Assembly: GCA_965217175.1 (NCBI GenBank)
Contig: OZ244251.1
Span: 2,108,001-2,172,000, forward strand
Reading direction: 5' to 3'
Source: Bin87 sp965217175
GTDB lineage: Bacteria; Chloroflexota; Dehalococcoidia; Lucifugimonadales; UBA3495
Length of the DNA stretch: 64,000 nucleotides
This document shows positions 45,910 to 54,791 of this stretch, one piece after another; position 1 is the first letter of the stretch, and each line of letters starts with the position of its first letter. Under the pieces are notes generated by a model. That model did not search any database. It worked only from the letters and a program-made list of their open reading frames with translations, and was not told the origin of the DNA. Position numbers and translations under genes: made by a program.

Positions 45910-47514
45910 TTACGGGTCGATCAAAACGCCCGGGTTCAATATACCGTGGGGGTCGAGTGAGCGCTTGGCGGCGCGGAGAGCGTTAGCGAATGGATCGGGC
46001 CTTTGCTGGTCGTACCAGGGCCGATGCGTCCTGCCGACGGCGTGATGGTGTGTTATTGTGCCGCCGGCTGCCATCACCGCGTCGGAAGCTGCCTGCTTGA
46101 TGGCGGCATGGGCTTCCAGTTCTCCGCCAACCTTACCGAGCGCTTCAAAGGTGTAGTAAGGGGCTGGCCCATCGGGGTACACATGGGTGAAGCGGCACGA
46201 TACGCGCCCGTTTCCGCACGTATTTTGCAGCGCGTCATGGAGAGCCGAGCGCACCGCGGCGTCCATTTGGGGCCAGCGGTCCCACGTGATTGAGCTTTCC
46301 AGGGTTTCGGCAACGACACCGAATCCCATGGTGACGTTGCGCTCATACGGTGCGTTGATGAAGGAATTGCGCCAGCTGCCCACCGCGCCCTGCCGTCCGG
46401 CGGATGTATCGGCGCGCTGGGCTGCGTCGGCGATTACGATGTTGTCCTCGTTGATGCTGCCGCCGGCGTCGCGGGCGATGGCGACGGCCTGGCGGATATT
46501 GTCATCCTGGGGCAACTCTGCGGATTCGAAGCCAATGATCAACAGGGCTTTTTCGCCATCCAGTCCGGCGAAATCCTGGGCTTCGGACGGGTCCAGCATC
46601 CGCAGGTTGGCCGGCCACATCTTTGCCTGGGCAATCAGACGCGCTCCTTCCGAAGCTCCTTCAATGCTATCGAACACAACGCCGGCGGAGCCGCGAAAAC
46701 GTGGGCGGGCCTGGATACGCATCCACGCTTCTGTGATCACTCCCAGGATGCCCTCGCTGCCTATTACCAAGCGATCAGGCGATGGCCCGGCTCCGCTGCC
46801 CGGCAGCCGGCGGGATTCCCAGACTCCGGCAGGAGTGATCATGCGCACCGATTCCACGAAGTCATCAATGTGGGTGTGGTTGGTGGCGTAGTGGCCTCCG
46901 CTGCGGGTGGCAATCCAACCGCCCAACGTGGAAAACTCGAAGCTCTGCGGGAAGTGTCGGAGGGTGAAACCGGCGGGACGCAACTGGGCTTCGAGACCCG
47001 GGCCAAGGGCGCCCGCCTGGATCCGAGCGGCTCTGGATGTGTCGTCGATTTCCAGCACCTGGTCCAACCGGGTCAAGTCAATAGTTACAACGGCATCCGC
47101 CTCGGGCGGCTCGACCCCTGCCACCACCGTACTTCCGCCCCCGTACGGAATGGCGACGATATTGGAATTGGAGCACCAATCCAGCAGGACGGTGAGTTCC
47201 TGCTCCGTGCTGGGATAGGCCACGACGTCGGGCGGGTTTGGAAACTGGAGGTTGAAACCGCGCAATCGATCACGAAAGCTGCGACCGTAGGTATGGGAGG
47301 CGCGCTCGTGGTCATCCATGGTGCACATCCGGGCCACCAACGGGTGGGGAGACATGCGGGGTTTGCGGAGGTTGAGGTCGGCGCTGGTGGGAGGAGTGGG
47401 CAAGGCTACCGTGGCGCCATACCGTTGGTGTAGCCGCTGAGCCATCGCCACATACTGATCATGCGACGGCTCCTGATCTTCATTACCCCACGCCCAGAAA
47501 CTGCGGCGGGCCAT
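45910..47514 (-). CDS. FAD-linked oxidase, alkyldihydroxyacetonephosphate synthase-like
   Basis: A 534-residue flavoprotein of the vanillyl-alcohol oxidase fold. The PCMH-type FAD domain is seen in PNPPDVVAYPSTEQELTVLLDWC, IPYGGGSTVVAGVEP and STLGGWIATRSGGH. The C-terminal domain has the histidine run THHHAVGRTH, as in AGPS-type enzymes, and ends LDPHGILNPGVLIDP. A true ether-lipid role is one option; oxidation of hydroxy acids or glycolate is another. The ATG at 47514 has AGGAGG 7 bases upstream. Its nearby TATAAT box supports this start. Confidence 0.85.
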   Translation of the reverse strand: MARRSFWAWGNEDQEPSHDQYVAMAQRLHQRYGATVALPTPPTSADLNLRKPRMSPHPLVARMCTMDDHERASHTYGRSFRDRLRGFNLQFPNPPDVVAYPSTEQELTVLLDWCSNSNIVAIPYGGGSTVVAGVEPPEADAVVTIDLTRLDQVLEIDDTSRAARIQAGALGPGLEAQLRPAGFTLRHFPQSFEFSTLGGWIATRSGGHYATNHTHIDDFVESVRMITPAGVWESRRLPGSGAGPSPDRLVIGSEGILGVITEAWMRIQARPRFRGSAGVVFDSIEGASEGARLIAQAKMWPANLRMLDPSEAQDFAGLDGEKALLIIGFESAELPQDDNIRQAVAIARDAGGSINEDNIVIADAAQRADTSAGRQGAVGSWRNSFINAPYERNVTMGFGVVAETLESSITWDRWPQMDAAVRSALHDALQNTCGNGRVSCRFTHVYPDGPAPYYTFEALGKVGGELEAHAAIKQAASDAVMAAGGTITHHHAVGRTHRPWYDQQRPDPFANALRAAKRSLDPHGILNPGVLIDP

Positions 47515-47544
47515 GCTATGCCTCCTGTGCCTGATACTGGCGGG

Positions 47545-47550
47545 ATTATA
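47545..47550 (-). promoter_or_regulatory. Candidate -10 box of the FAD oxidase gene
   Basis: TATAAT on the minus strand, 31 bases before the ATG at 47514; no clear -35. Confidence 0.45.
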
Positions 47551-47613
47551 GCAGTGCGCGGCAACGGCGTGGTGGGTCGTCGCACGGGGGCTACCCGTGG
47601 CGTGGGCACGAAA

Positions 47614-47689
47614 TGGTCGGGGTGAGTGGATTCGAACCACCGACCTCCACGTCCCGAACGTGGCGCGCTAGCCACTGCGCTACACCCCG
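47614..47689 (-). tRNA. tRNA-Pro (anticodon CGG)
   Basis: On the minus strand: acceptor CGGGGTG/CACCCCG, D-arm GCGC/GCGC, anticodon stem CCACG/CGTGG with loop TTCGGGA, T-stem GGTGG/CCACT with loop TTCGAAT, discriminator A and encoded CCA. C1-G72 fits proline tRNA. Confidence 0.93.
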
Positions 47690-47699
47690 ACTGATGATC

Positions 47700-47705
47700 A
47701 TTATA
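47700..47705 (-). promoter_or_regulatory. Candidate -10 box of tRNA-Pro
   Basis: TATAAT on the minus strand, about 11 bases before the 5' end of the mature tRNA. Confidence 0.5.
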
Positions 47706-47782
47706 TCACCGAGTGATTAGTAGGCTGATTACAGGGGATGGTTTAGCAGGGCAACTGCATTATAAATTGCACTTGCGGCGTT

Positions 47783-47909
47783 CCGGCGCAAACCGGAACC
47801 CAGAAAGCACGATGGAGTCGGATTTCGGACGGTCTGCAATACTTGCGGACACTGGATTCCCGCGTTTGCGGGAAAGACGAGGGCATTAGAGTCAAAATGC
47901 GATTGCCCT
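47783..47909. repeat. Dispersed repeat copy B
   Basis: About 127 bases, clearly related to copy A at 35451-35612: same CCGGCGCAA(A/G)CCGGAACCCA start, same middle, and the same AAAATGCGATTGCCCT end. It has one hairpin unit (CCCGCGTTTGCGGG) instead of two. It ends 7 bases before the mfd stop codon and lies between mfd and tRNA-Pro. Confidence 0.8.
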
Positions 47910-47916
47910 GAATGGT

Positions 47917-50900
47917 TCAATCGGCGACGACGGTTTGCCGCGCGCGGTTACGATTGCGTTTGCGCCGCCTGGGCTCGGGGGATGGCGTGACGGGGGCTGA
48001 ATCGACCGTTTCATCTGTGGATTCCTGTCCATTCGCGAGCTCCTGCGCGGCTTCCAGGGCCGCCCGCATTTCTGCTACAAAGGTTGTCACGCGCCGCAAA
48101 ACACGGCCCAGCCGGCTCAACCCGTGGTCAATTTCGCCGCCGACACGAACCTCAATGTCGCGACGACCAACGCGCACCGCCGGACCCAACAATTTTTGCA
48201 GGGCAATTCGCGCATCGCCAACAGGCTGTCTGAATATCACCGTCACGATGCCGTCTTCGGCGCCAACGATGGATTCGACACCCGCTGCTGCCGCGAGGCA
48301 ACGCAGGTCGGTGACAGATAGCAGGTTTTCTGCTGAATCGGGCAGTGGGCCGAACCGGTCCTGTAAGTCGGTTCGCACCGCCGGGATTTGTTCGCGGTCG
48401 GTGATGGTGGCCAGGCGTTGGTAAAACGCAAGGCGAGCTGGAAGGTGTGCTACGTAGTCTTCGGGGATATTGGCCGGCACGGGAATGTCGATGCGCGGAG
48501 GTGGATTGGCTTCGGCCTGGCGCGGATGAGTCTCGTCATTTTGCAGTTCTGCCACCGCTTGGGTCAGCAAATCTGAATAGAGATTCAGCCCGACTGCCTG
48601 AATCTGCCCGCTTTGATCGGCGCCGAGCAGGTTACCCGCCCCCCGAATTTCCAGGTCTCGCATCGCAATGCGGAAACCTGCGCCCAATTCGTCTGCCTCC
48701 AGAATGGCGAGGATGCGTTTGCTGGCTGATTCGGTGATTTCGCGATCATCGGGAAGGAGCAGGTACGCGTAGGCGCGGTGATCCCCTCGTCCAACGCGAC
48801 CACGCAACTGGTACAGTTGGGCCAAGCCAAACCGGTCCGCACGGTCGATTATGATGGTGTTGACGTTGGGCATATCGAGTCCCGATTCGATAATGGTGGT
48901 GCACACCAACACGTCGCCCTGGCGGTTGGCAAAGGAGACCATTACGTCTTCCAGTTCGGATTCCGGCATTTGCCCATGGCCTACCAGGATGCGGGCTTCG
49001 GGCACGAGTTTGCTCAACGTTTCGGCGGTCTGATGGATTGAACGTACCCGATTGTGCAGGAAGAATACCTGACCGTCGCGCTCCAATTCCCGGAGGATGG
49101 CTTCGCGAACCAACTCGTCGCTGGCTTCCGATACGAAGGTTTTGACCGGTAACCTGGCCTCGGGGGGCGTTCGAATAACGCTCATGTCCCGGACGCCGGC
49201 CAAGGCCATGTGCAACGTTCTGGGGATAGGTGTCGCGCTCAACGTCAGCACGTCAACCTCGGCCCGCAACTGCTTGAGACGTTCTTTGTGAACAACGCCG
49301 AAACGGTGCTCTTCGTCGATGATGACCAACCCAAGGTTCTTGAATGCCACGTCTTTCTGTAGCATCCGGTGCGTGCCGATCACGATGTCCACCGAGCCTG
49401 CTTTGGCGGCAGCAACAACTTCAGCCTGCTCTTTGTGGGTACGAAATCGGCTCAGGACTTCAACCTTTACCGGATAGGGAGCAAGGCGTTCTGCAAAAGT
49501 CGCGTAGTGTTGCTGCGCCAATACCGTTGTCGGCACGAGGATGGCGATTTGCATTCCCTCGTTCACGACCTTGAATGCTGCCCGAAGCGCCACCTCAGTT
49601 TTTCCGTAGCCAACATCCCCACAGATTAAACGATCCATGGGGCGCACCGTTTCCATGTCTCCCTTGACCTCGTCGATGGCCTGTAGTTGGTCGGGCGTTT
49701 CGACGTACGGGAATGAATCCTCAAGGTCGCGTTGCCAGGCCGCGTCCGGTCCGAACCGATGCCCATCTATGGATTCACGGGTGGCGTACAAACGCAACAA
49801 CTCCGCCGCGATCTCCTTGGCGGCCCCTTGAGCGCGTTCTTTGATACGCAACCATTCATTGCCGCCCAGGCGGGTGAGGGACGGAGGTTGATCAGTGGGT
49901 GCGACGTAAGCGCCCAACCGGTCCAGTTGTTCGGTGGGGACATACAGCCGGTCATCACCAGCGTATTCCAACACCAGGTATTCACGGTCGTCGTCGGTGG
50001 AACTCAGGGTGGCTGTTCCGGCGAACCTGGCCAACCCGTGATCGATATGCACCACGTAACTGCCCGGCGTGAGCTCGGCGAGGGATACGGCGTCTCCCAG
50101 GTTCCGACGGGTCCTGGGGGCGCGGTAACGGCGCTCTTTGACGGTTCCGAACAATTCGGCGTCGGTGTACACGGCCACCGAGACACCGGTTCCCTCGCTG
50201 TCGATTTGCCAACCCTTTCGCAACGATCCGTTCAACAGGTATACGTTTCCAGCACGCGGCCGCGTGGGCAAGTGATCCGCCAGCTGAGCAGCAATGCCGG
50301 CGTCGGTGAGGACTTCCTGGAGGCGTGCAGCGTGCTGGCTGACCGCCACAACGGCTCCGTCCTGATGTAGTCGGGATGCAACGTCGTGGGTGAACTGCTC
50401 CAATCCGGCCATGGTGTCAGCCAATGGGTCTACCACGGAGACGCCGTCTACTCCCGCCCACCGGCTGAGATTCACGGTGGCCAGTCGGTTCTCGAGCATC
50501 TGAGACCGCAGATGTTCCCAATCGGTGTTGGGTGACGGGAATCCGTATGGTAACTCGCCCCGTTCCTGACGGATGGTAAATTGTTGAGCATATTTGGCGG
50601 CCTGTTCTTCGGCCTCAGCCGCCAATCTCTCGGGGCGGTCAAGGACGACCACCGTGTCGTCGGGCAGAAACTCCGACAACGTATGGTGGTTGAGCAATCC
50701 GTTGTAAAACGACAGCGATTCCTGGATCGGGCTGGACGACAGTACGCTGAGCTCTTCCTGAAACCGCGACACCCACCTTGCAGCACACGGCGACAGGTCG
50801 ATGCGGCTACGCTTCATGGACAACGTCTCTGGATCGCTCAACTGGGGCAACTGTTCGCCGGCGGCAATGATCCGTACCTCGGCGGCATCCTCAAACGATC

Positions 50901-51594
50901 TTTGGGATTCGGGGTCGAAACGGCGGATAGTGTCGACTTCGTCGTCCCACAACTCGATGCGATAGGGGAGTTCGGCGTTGGGTGGGAACACATCCAATAT
51001 GCCGCCGCGCAGGCTGAACGTGCCCGGAAAGTCGACCTGGGGTTCGTGTCGGTATCCCAGCTGAACCCATGCCATGAGCAAGCTGTCCAGCGATGGCACC
51101 CGGCTACCCTTGCGCAACAGGTTGGCATCCGGTACCGAAGGGTGGTGCCCAAGGACTACGGATGGCGACAATGTGAATCGCAACGCTGCGGCTACCGATG
51201 CCACCACCAGAGCGGGAGCGGCGTCGGATGCTCGTTGGGCGTCGCTCGCCCCAATGTTCAATGCTGCCAACGCGGACAGGCGTTGATTGCTGGTGCGAGC
51301 GTCCACGGCGAGGCGTTCGAAGGGCAGGACTTCCGGTTCGGACAACAGCCATACCGGAGCGTCGTCTCCCAGATAATTAAGGAGTTGGTCGTGCAGCCGG
51401 CGAGCGTCCTCCAGCCGGGGCGTGATCACGAGTACCGGTCGTTGTTCCAGTTGCCACAACGCCCCCACATATACGGGTTGATGATCGGGGGGAACGGTAA
51501 CGGTGGGACTAGCGCTGGGTGCCCGGAGGTTGCGGAGATGACGCTGCATCCAAGTGTTTGCGCCCATCAAAGACAATAAGCCAGTAAGAGCCAT
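47917..51594 (-). CDS. mfd: Transcription-repair coupling factor
   Basis: Superfamily 2 DNA translocase that removes stalled RNA polymerase and recruits UvrA. The 1225-residue protein contains the UvrB-like N-terminal module (about 1-330: PVYVGALWQLEQRPVLVITP, FPGTFSLRGGILDVFPPNAELP), the RNA polymerase interaction domain (TPGSYVVHIDHGLARFAG), the helicase core with GDVGYGKTEVALRAAF, IIDEEHRFGV, LSATPIPRTLHMAL, the TRG motif region and the C-terminal TRCF domain. It is somewhat longer than E. coli Mfd (1148), in part from a basic C-terminal tail (RRRKRNRNRAR). The start is ATG at 51594; a second ATG at codon 10 is possible. Confidence 0.95.
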   Translation of the reverse strand: MALTGLLSLMGANTWMQRHLRNLRAPSASPTVTVPPDHQPVYVGALWQLEQRPVLVITPRLEDARRLHDQLLNYLGDDAPVWLLSEPEVLPFERLAVDARTSNQRLSALAALNIGASDAQRASDAAPALVVASVAAALRFTLSPSVVLGHHPSVPDANLLRKGSRVPSLDSLLMAWVQLGYRHEPQVDFPGTFSLRGGILDVFPPNAELPYRIELWDDEVDTIRRFDPESQRSFEDAAEVRIIAAGEQLPQLSDPETLSMKRSRIDLSPCAARWVSRFQEELSVLSSSPIQESLSFYNGLLNHHTLSEFLPDDTVVVLDRPERLAAEAEEQAAKYAQQFTIRQERGELPYGFPSPNTDWEHLRSQMLENRLATVNLSRWAGVDGVSVVDPLADTMAGLEQFTHDVASRLHQDGAVVAVSQHAARLQEVLTDAGIAAQLADHLPTRPRAGNVYLLNGSLRKGWQIDSEGTGVSVAVYTDAELFGTVKERRYRAPRTRRNLGDAVSLAELTPGSYVVHIDHGLARFAGTATLSSTDDDREYLVLEYAGDDRLYVPTEQLDRLGAYVAPTDQPPSLTRLGGNEWLRIKERAQGAAKEIAAELLRLYATRESIDGHRFGPDAAWQRDLEDSFPYVETPDQLQAIDEVKGDMETVRPMDRLICGDVGYGKTEVALRAAFKVVNEGMQIAILVPTTVLAQQHYATFAERLAPYPVKVEVLSRFRTHKEQAEVVAAAKAGSVDIVIGTHRMLQKDVAFKNLGLVIIDEEHRFGVVHKERLKQLRAEVDVLTLSATPIPRTLHMALAGVRDMSVIRTPPEARLPVKTFVSEASDELVREAILRELERDGQVFFLHNRVRSIHQTAETLSKLVPEARILVGHGQMPESELEDVMVSFANRQGDVLVCTTIIESGLDMPNVNTIIIDRADRFGLAQLYQLRGRVGRGDHRAYAYLLLPDDREITESASKRILAILEADELGAGFRIAMRDLEIRGAGNLLGADQSGQIQAVGLNLYSDLLTQAVAELQNDETHPRQAEANPPPRIDIPVPANIPEDYVAHLPARLAFYQRLATITDREQIPAVRTDLQDRFGPLPDSAENLLSVTDLRCLAAAAGVESIVGAEDGIVTVIFRQPVGDARIALQKLLGPAVRVGRRDIEVRVGGEIDHGLSRLGRVLRRVTTFVAEMRAALEAAQELANGQESTDETVDSAPVTPSPEPRRRKRNRNRARQTVVAD

Positions 51595-51791
51595 AACCTA
51601 ACCAAAGTGTATATAGTTATCCGGCGGATCAAAAAACGCCGATACGGGCCTGGCCAATGGCCAGCCCCGCAATAAGATTCTACGCCGTCCTGGTTGAGCA
51701 GGCAACCTGAAACAACGGCGGGTCAGCGAACTGCCGCAGGACCCTGGTTACGGGGATTCACGCCGCCGCCGGAGTGAGAACGGCCCCGTGA

Positions 51792-51797
51792 TATAAT
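51792..51797 (+). promoter_or_regulatory. Candidate -10 box of proB
   Basis: Exact TATAAT only 25 bases before the proB ATG at 51822, so the leader would be under 20 bases. Confidence 0.5.
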
Positions 51798-51821
51798 TTC
51801 AGCCACTTCCCACCACCACGG

Positions 51822-53030
51822 ATGACCAGCATGTCGACCCTGAAAGACCAGGCCGCGGCGAATCCCGACAGTGCCACCGGCATAAACAGCCGGCAGCCGC
51901 ATTACCGGCGTATCGTGGTAAAAGCAGGCACAAATGTGCTTACCGGTGGCGACTCCTCCAACGGTCTGGACGAATCAGTTATGGCAGGACTGGTCAGCCA
52001 GATTTCCGGGTTGGTGAACCAGGACAAGGTCCAGGTGCTGCTGGTTACATCGGGGGCCATCGCTGCCGGGAGGCAGACGCTGGCTGAGTACGCAACGGTT
52101 CCCGCAATACCAGACATTCCGGCACGGCAGGTGCTGGCAGCGTTGGGCCAGGGTCGCTTGATGAATATTTACAGCGATTTGTTCGCCGCGTACGGGATTC
52201 CGGTGGCTCAAGCGTTATTGACCATAAACGACATGGCAGAACGTCAGTCGTACCTGAACATTCGGAATACCCTGTTGTCGTTGCTGGAACTCGGTGTGGT
52301 GCCAGTGTTGAACGAAAACGATGTGGTGGCGTCGGATGAAATTGGAGAAGTGTTCGGAGACAACGACCGTTTGTCGGCCCTGCTGGCGACGCTGATCGAC
52401 GCAGACATGTTGATTATCCTCTCGGATGTTGATGGTTTGTACACCGCCGACCCCAAACTGGATCCCACTGCAAAACTGGTGCCGATGGTGGATTTGGTGG
52501 ACGAACGGGTATCGTCGATGGCCGGCGAGCACCGCAACGCATGGGCTCGCGGCGGCATGCCCACGAAGCTCGACGCCGCCCGGCTGGTGACCTCTTCGGG
52601 AATTGCGATGACAATTTGCCGAGGACGTGACCCGGACGTGATCGCGCGGGCGGTTTGCGGTGAACCGGTGGGAACCTTCTTTCGGCCGGCCAGCAGCAAA
52701 CTGGAGGCCCGCAAACGGTGGATGCTCAGCCGGGTGGCCGATGGCGACTGGGGTGAGGTCTTTGTGGACGATGGCGCGGTGACGGCCCTCAGGAACAACG
52801 GGGTAAGTCTGTTGCCGGCGGGCGTACGCACCGTGTCCGGGGAGTTCAAGAGAGGCGACATCGTGTACGTGGTGGACTCTTCGGGCCAACGCGTCGCCTG
52901 CGGAATCGCCAATTACACCTCCGCCGATATCCGCAGAATAAGCGGTTTGCAATCGAACCGAATTACGGACACCCTGGGTTATCAATACGGGGAAGAAATT
53001 ATCCACCGCAACAATCTGGTATTGCTGTAG
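51822..53030 (+). CDS. proB: Glutamate 5-kinase with C-terminal PUA domain
   Basis: First step of proline synthesis, forming gamma-glutamyl phosphate. The 402-residue protein has the amino-acid-kinase fold: RIVVKAGTNVLTGG, LLVTSGAIAAGRQ, LGQGRLMNIYSDLF, VPVLNENDVVASDE, FGDNDRLSALLATLIDAD and RGGMPTKLDAARL. A PUA domain follows (about 310-395, SRVADGDWGEVFVDDGAVTAL). The first 25 residues before RRIVVKAG are variable; ATG at 51831 is an alternative start. proA follows 36 bases later. Confidence 0.96.
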   Translation: MTSMSTLKDQAAANPDSATGINSRQPHYRRIVVKAGTNVLTGGDSSNGLDESVMAGLVSQISGLVNQDKVQVLLVTSGAIAAGRQTLAEYATVPAIPDIPARQVLAALGQGRLMNIYSDLFAAYGIPVAQALLTINDMAERQSYLNIRNTLLSLLELGVVPVLNENDVVASDEIGEVFGDNDRLSALLATLIDADMLIILSDVDGLYTADPKLDPTAKLVPMVDLVDERVSSMAGEHRNAWARGGMPTKLDAARLVTSSGIAMTICRGRDPDVIARAVCGEPVGTFFRPASSKLEARKRWMLSRVADGDWGEVFVDDGAVTALRNNGVSLLPAGVRTVSGEFKRGDIVYVVDSSGQRVACGIANYTSADIRRISGLQSNRITDTLGYQYGEEIIHRNNLVLL

Positions 53031-53066
53031 TATCCGTTGGACCCCTTTGCATTGGAGACTGTTCAG

Positions 53067-54338
53067 ATGACTCCCGCCGAACATCTTTACGAACAAGGCG
53101 CTGCCGCGCGGTCTGCTGCCGCGTTGTTGGCCCGTGTGCCTGAGGGCATACGTAATCACGCTTTGGCCAACATCGCCGAAGCGTTGGACTCAGAGCAGAG
53201 CGAGGTGCTGGCGGCAAACGAGGCCGACTATCGGGACGCCAAGACGGCGGGGATTGACGACGCCTTTCTCGATCGCCTGTTGCTGACGCCGGATCGCCTG
53301 CGTGGTATGGCCTCAGACGTGCGCGGGGTTGCGGCGCTGCCCGATCCGGTGGGGGAAAAGATCGAATCGTTCGTGATGGAGAACGGGTTGAGAGCCGAGA
53401 AGCGACGCGTTCCGTTGGGTGTGATCGCCAGCATCTACGAGAGTCGACCCAACGTGACCACTGACATAGTTTCGTTGTCGCTCAAATCTGGAAACGCCTG
53501 CCTCCTGCGTGGGGGCAAGGAGACGTTGCGCTCCAATACGGCGCTGGTTGAGCTGGTGCGGCGAGCGGTAGGAGAGGCGGGAATTCCATCGGACGTCGTG
53601 CAGTTTGTCGACAACGTCGACCGCGGGTTGGTGGACGTCATGCTGGGCATGAAGGAATACATCAATCTGCTGGTCCCGCGCGGCGGAACTGGGTTGATAA
53701 ACTTCGTCGCCGAGCACGCGACAATGCCAGTCCTCACCGGCGGGGTGGGAGTTTGCCACACTTATGTTGACCGCGAGGCTAACGTGGAGATGGCTGCCCG
53801 TATTGTGCATAACGCCAAGGTACAGCGCCCGACGGTATGCAACGCACTGGACACGGTGCTGGTTCACTCGGAAGCGGCAGCACGCAGCCTACCCCGGATT
53901 GCTTCGATGTTGGGCGAAGCCGGCGTCGAAATGCGCTGCGATCACCGGGCCCTGAGTATTTTAGGCCCAGCTGACGGGCTGAACGCAGTGGCCGCACAGC
54001 CCGATGATTGGGGACGCGAGTTTTTAGCCCTCATTGCGGCGATCAAAATCGTCGACAGCCTGGATGACGCCCTGGACCACATTCAGACCTACGGGTCAGG
54101 CCATTCCGAGGCCATCGTTACCGATGACGAGGACGCGGCGCAAAGGTTTTTGACCGAGGTTGATGCCGCGGCGGTTTACCACAACACCAGCACGCGCTTT
54201 ACGGACGGGTCGCAGTTCGGCCTGGGCGCCGAGGTTGGTATCAGTACCCAGAAATATCATGCCCGGGGGCCTTTGGGATTGCGCGAATTAACTTCCTACA
54301 AATGGATCGTGAGGGGCGATGGCCAAATCCGTGAATAA
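53067..54338 (+). CDS. proA: Gamma-glutamyl phosphate reductase
   Basis: Second step of proline synthesis, reducing gamma-glutamyl phosphate to the semialdehyde with NADPH. The 423-residue aldehyde-dehydrogenase-fold protein has LGVIASIYESRPNVTTDI, NACLLRGGKE, VPRGGTGLINFV and the catalytic cysteine in RPTVCNALDTVLVH; the end is FGLGAEVGISTQKYHARGPLGLRELTSYKWIVRGDG. The ATG at 53067 has GGAG upstream; a TTG at 53037 in frame is less likely. Confidence 0.96.
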   Translation: MTPAEHLYEQGAAARSAAALLARVPEGIRNHALANIAEALDSEQSEVLAANEADYRDAKTAGIDDAFLDRLLLTPDRLRGMASDVRGVAALPDPVGEKIESFVMENGLRAEKRRVPLGVIASIYESRPNVTTDIVSLSLKSGNACLLRGGKETLRSNTALVELVRRAVGEAGIPSDVVQFVDNVDRGLVDVMLGMKEYINLLVPRGGTGLINFVAEHATMPVLTGGVGVCHTYVDREANVEMAARIVHNAKVQRPTVCNALDTVLVHSEAAARSLPRIASMLGEAGVEMRCDHRALSILGPADGLNAVAAQPDDWGREFLALIAAIKIVDSLDDALDHIQTYGSGHSEAIVTDDEDAAQRFLTEVDAAAVYHNTSTRFTDGSQFGLGAEVGISTQKYHARGPLGLRELTSYKWIVRGDGQIRE

Positions 54339-54389
54339 CGTGGGCCAGATCGCGAGCAGCGCTACGATCGCCATTGTGAGGGTGACGTA

Positions 54390-54740
54390 GTGGTATACGA
54401 TTACGAACGCGAAGTCCGTACCGGCAACTCGGAGGCTTTCCTCATTCTGGACGGGGAAGATGTGGTTGGGCGAATCGACACGCATTTTTTGCCCGGGGCG
54501 GCCCACGTTTCCATTGCGGTCGAACAGCGCATCACGCCGGAACAAATTGAAGAGATAATCTCGGACATAGATTCAGACATGCTGAATACTGTGGGGACAG
54601 AACGGGATACGCACCTGTACCACGTTTTTCAGGGAACCGAGATCCGCGTATTCAGCGATGGCGGCTACGACGAATACGGAGGGAATGGCAACGGCCATGG
54701 CCACGGTCCGTTGCCGCCGCCGCCGGCGGGCAGTGGATAA
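54390..54740 (+). CDS. Hypothetical 116-residue protein with Gly/Asn/His-rich tail
   Basis: No family recognised. The start is GTG at 54390 (MVYDYEREVRTGNSEAFLIL). Residues 1-90 look like a compact alpha/beta domain with EQRITPEQIEEIISDIDSDM as a helix. The C-terminus is low complexity (GGYDEYGGNGNGHGHGPLPP, then PPPAGSG) and could bind metal through its histidines. It lies 51 bases after proA on the same strand. The codon pattern and compact domain support a real gene, but with limited confidence. Confidence 0.6.
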   Translation: MVYDYEREVRTGNSEAFLILDGEDVVGRIDTHFLPGAAHVSIAVEQRITPEQIEEIISDIDSDMLNTVGTERDTHLYHVFQGTEIRVFSDGGYDEYGGNGNGHGHGPLPPPPAGSG

Positions 54741-54791
54741 CCGAACCACCTGTACTGGGCTCGTTGGATTGAGGGCGCCGGAAGGAACCCG

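Noticed and set aside
50581..51579. Long + strand frame opposite the mfd start
   Set aside because: Antisense shadow of mfd, whose UvrB-like domain is unambiguous here.
54319..54390. 23-codon frame overlapping the end of proA and the start of the next gene
   Set aside because: It lies mostly within the proA end and the gap, with no ribosome site or homology; a chance frame.
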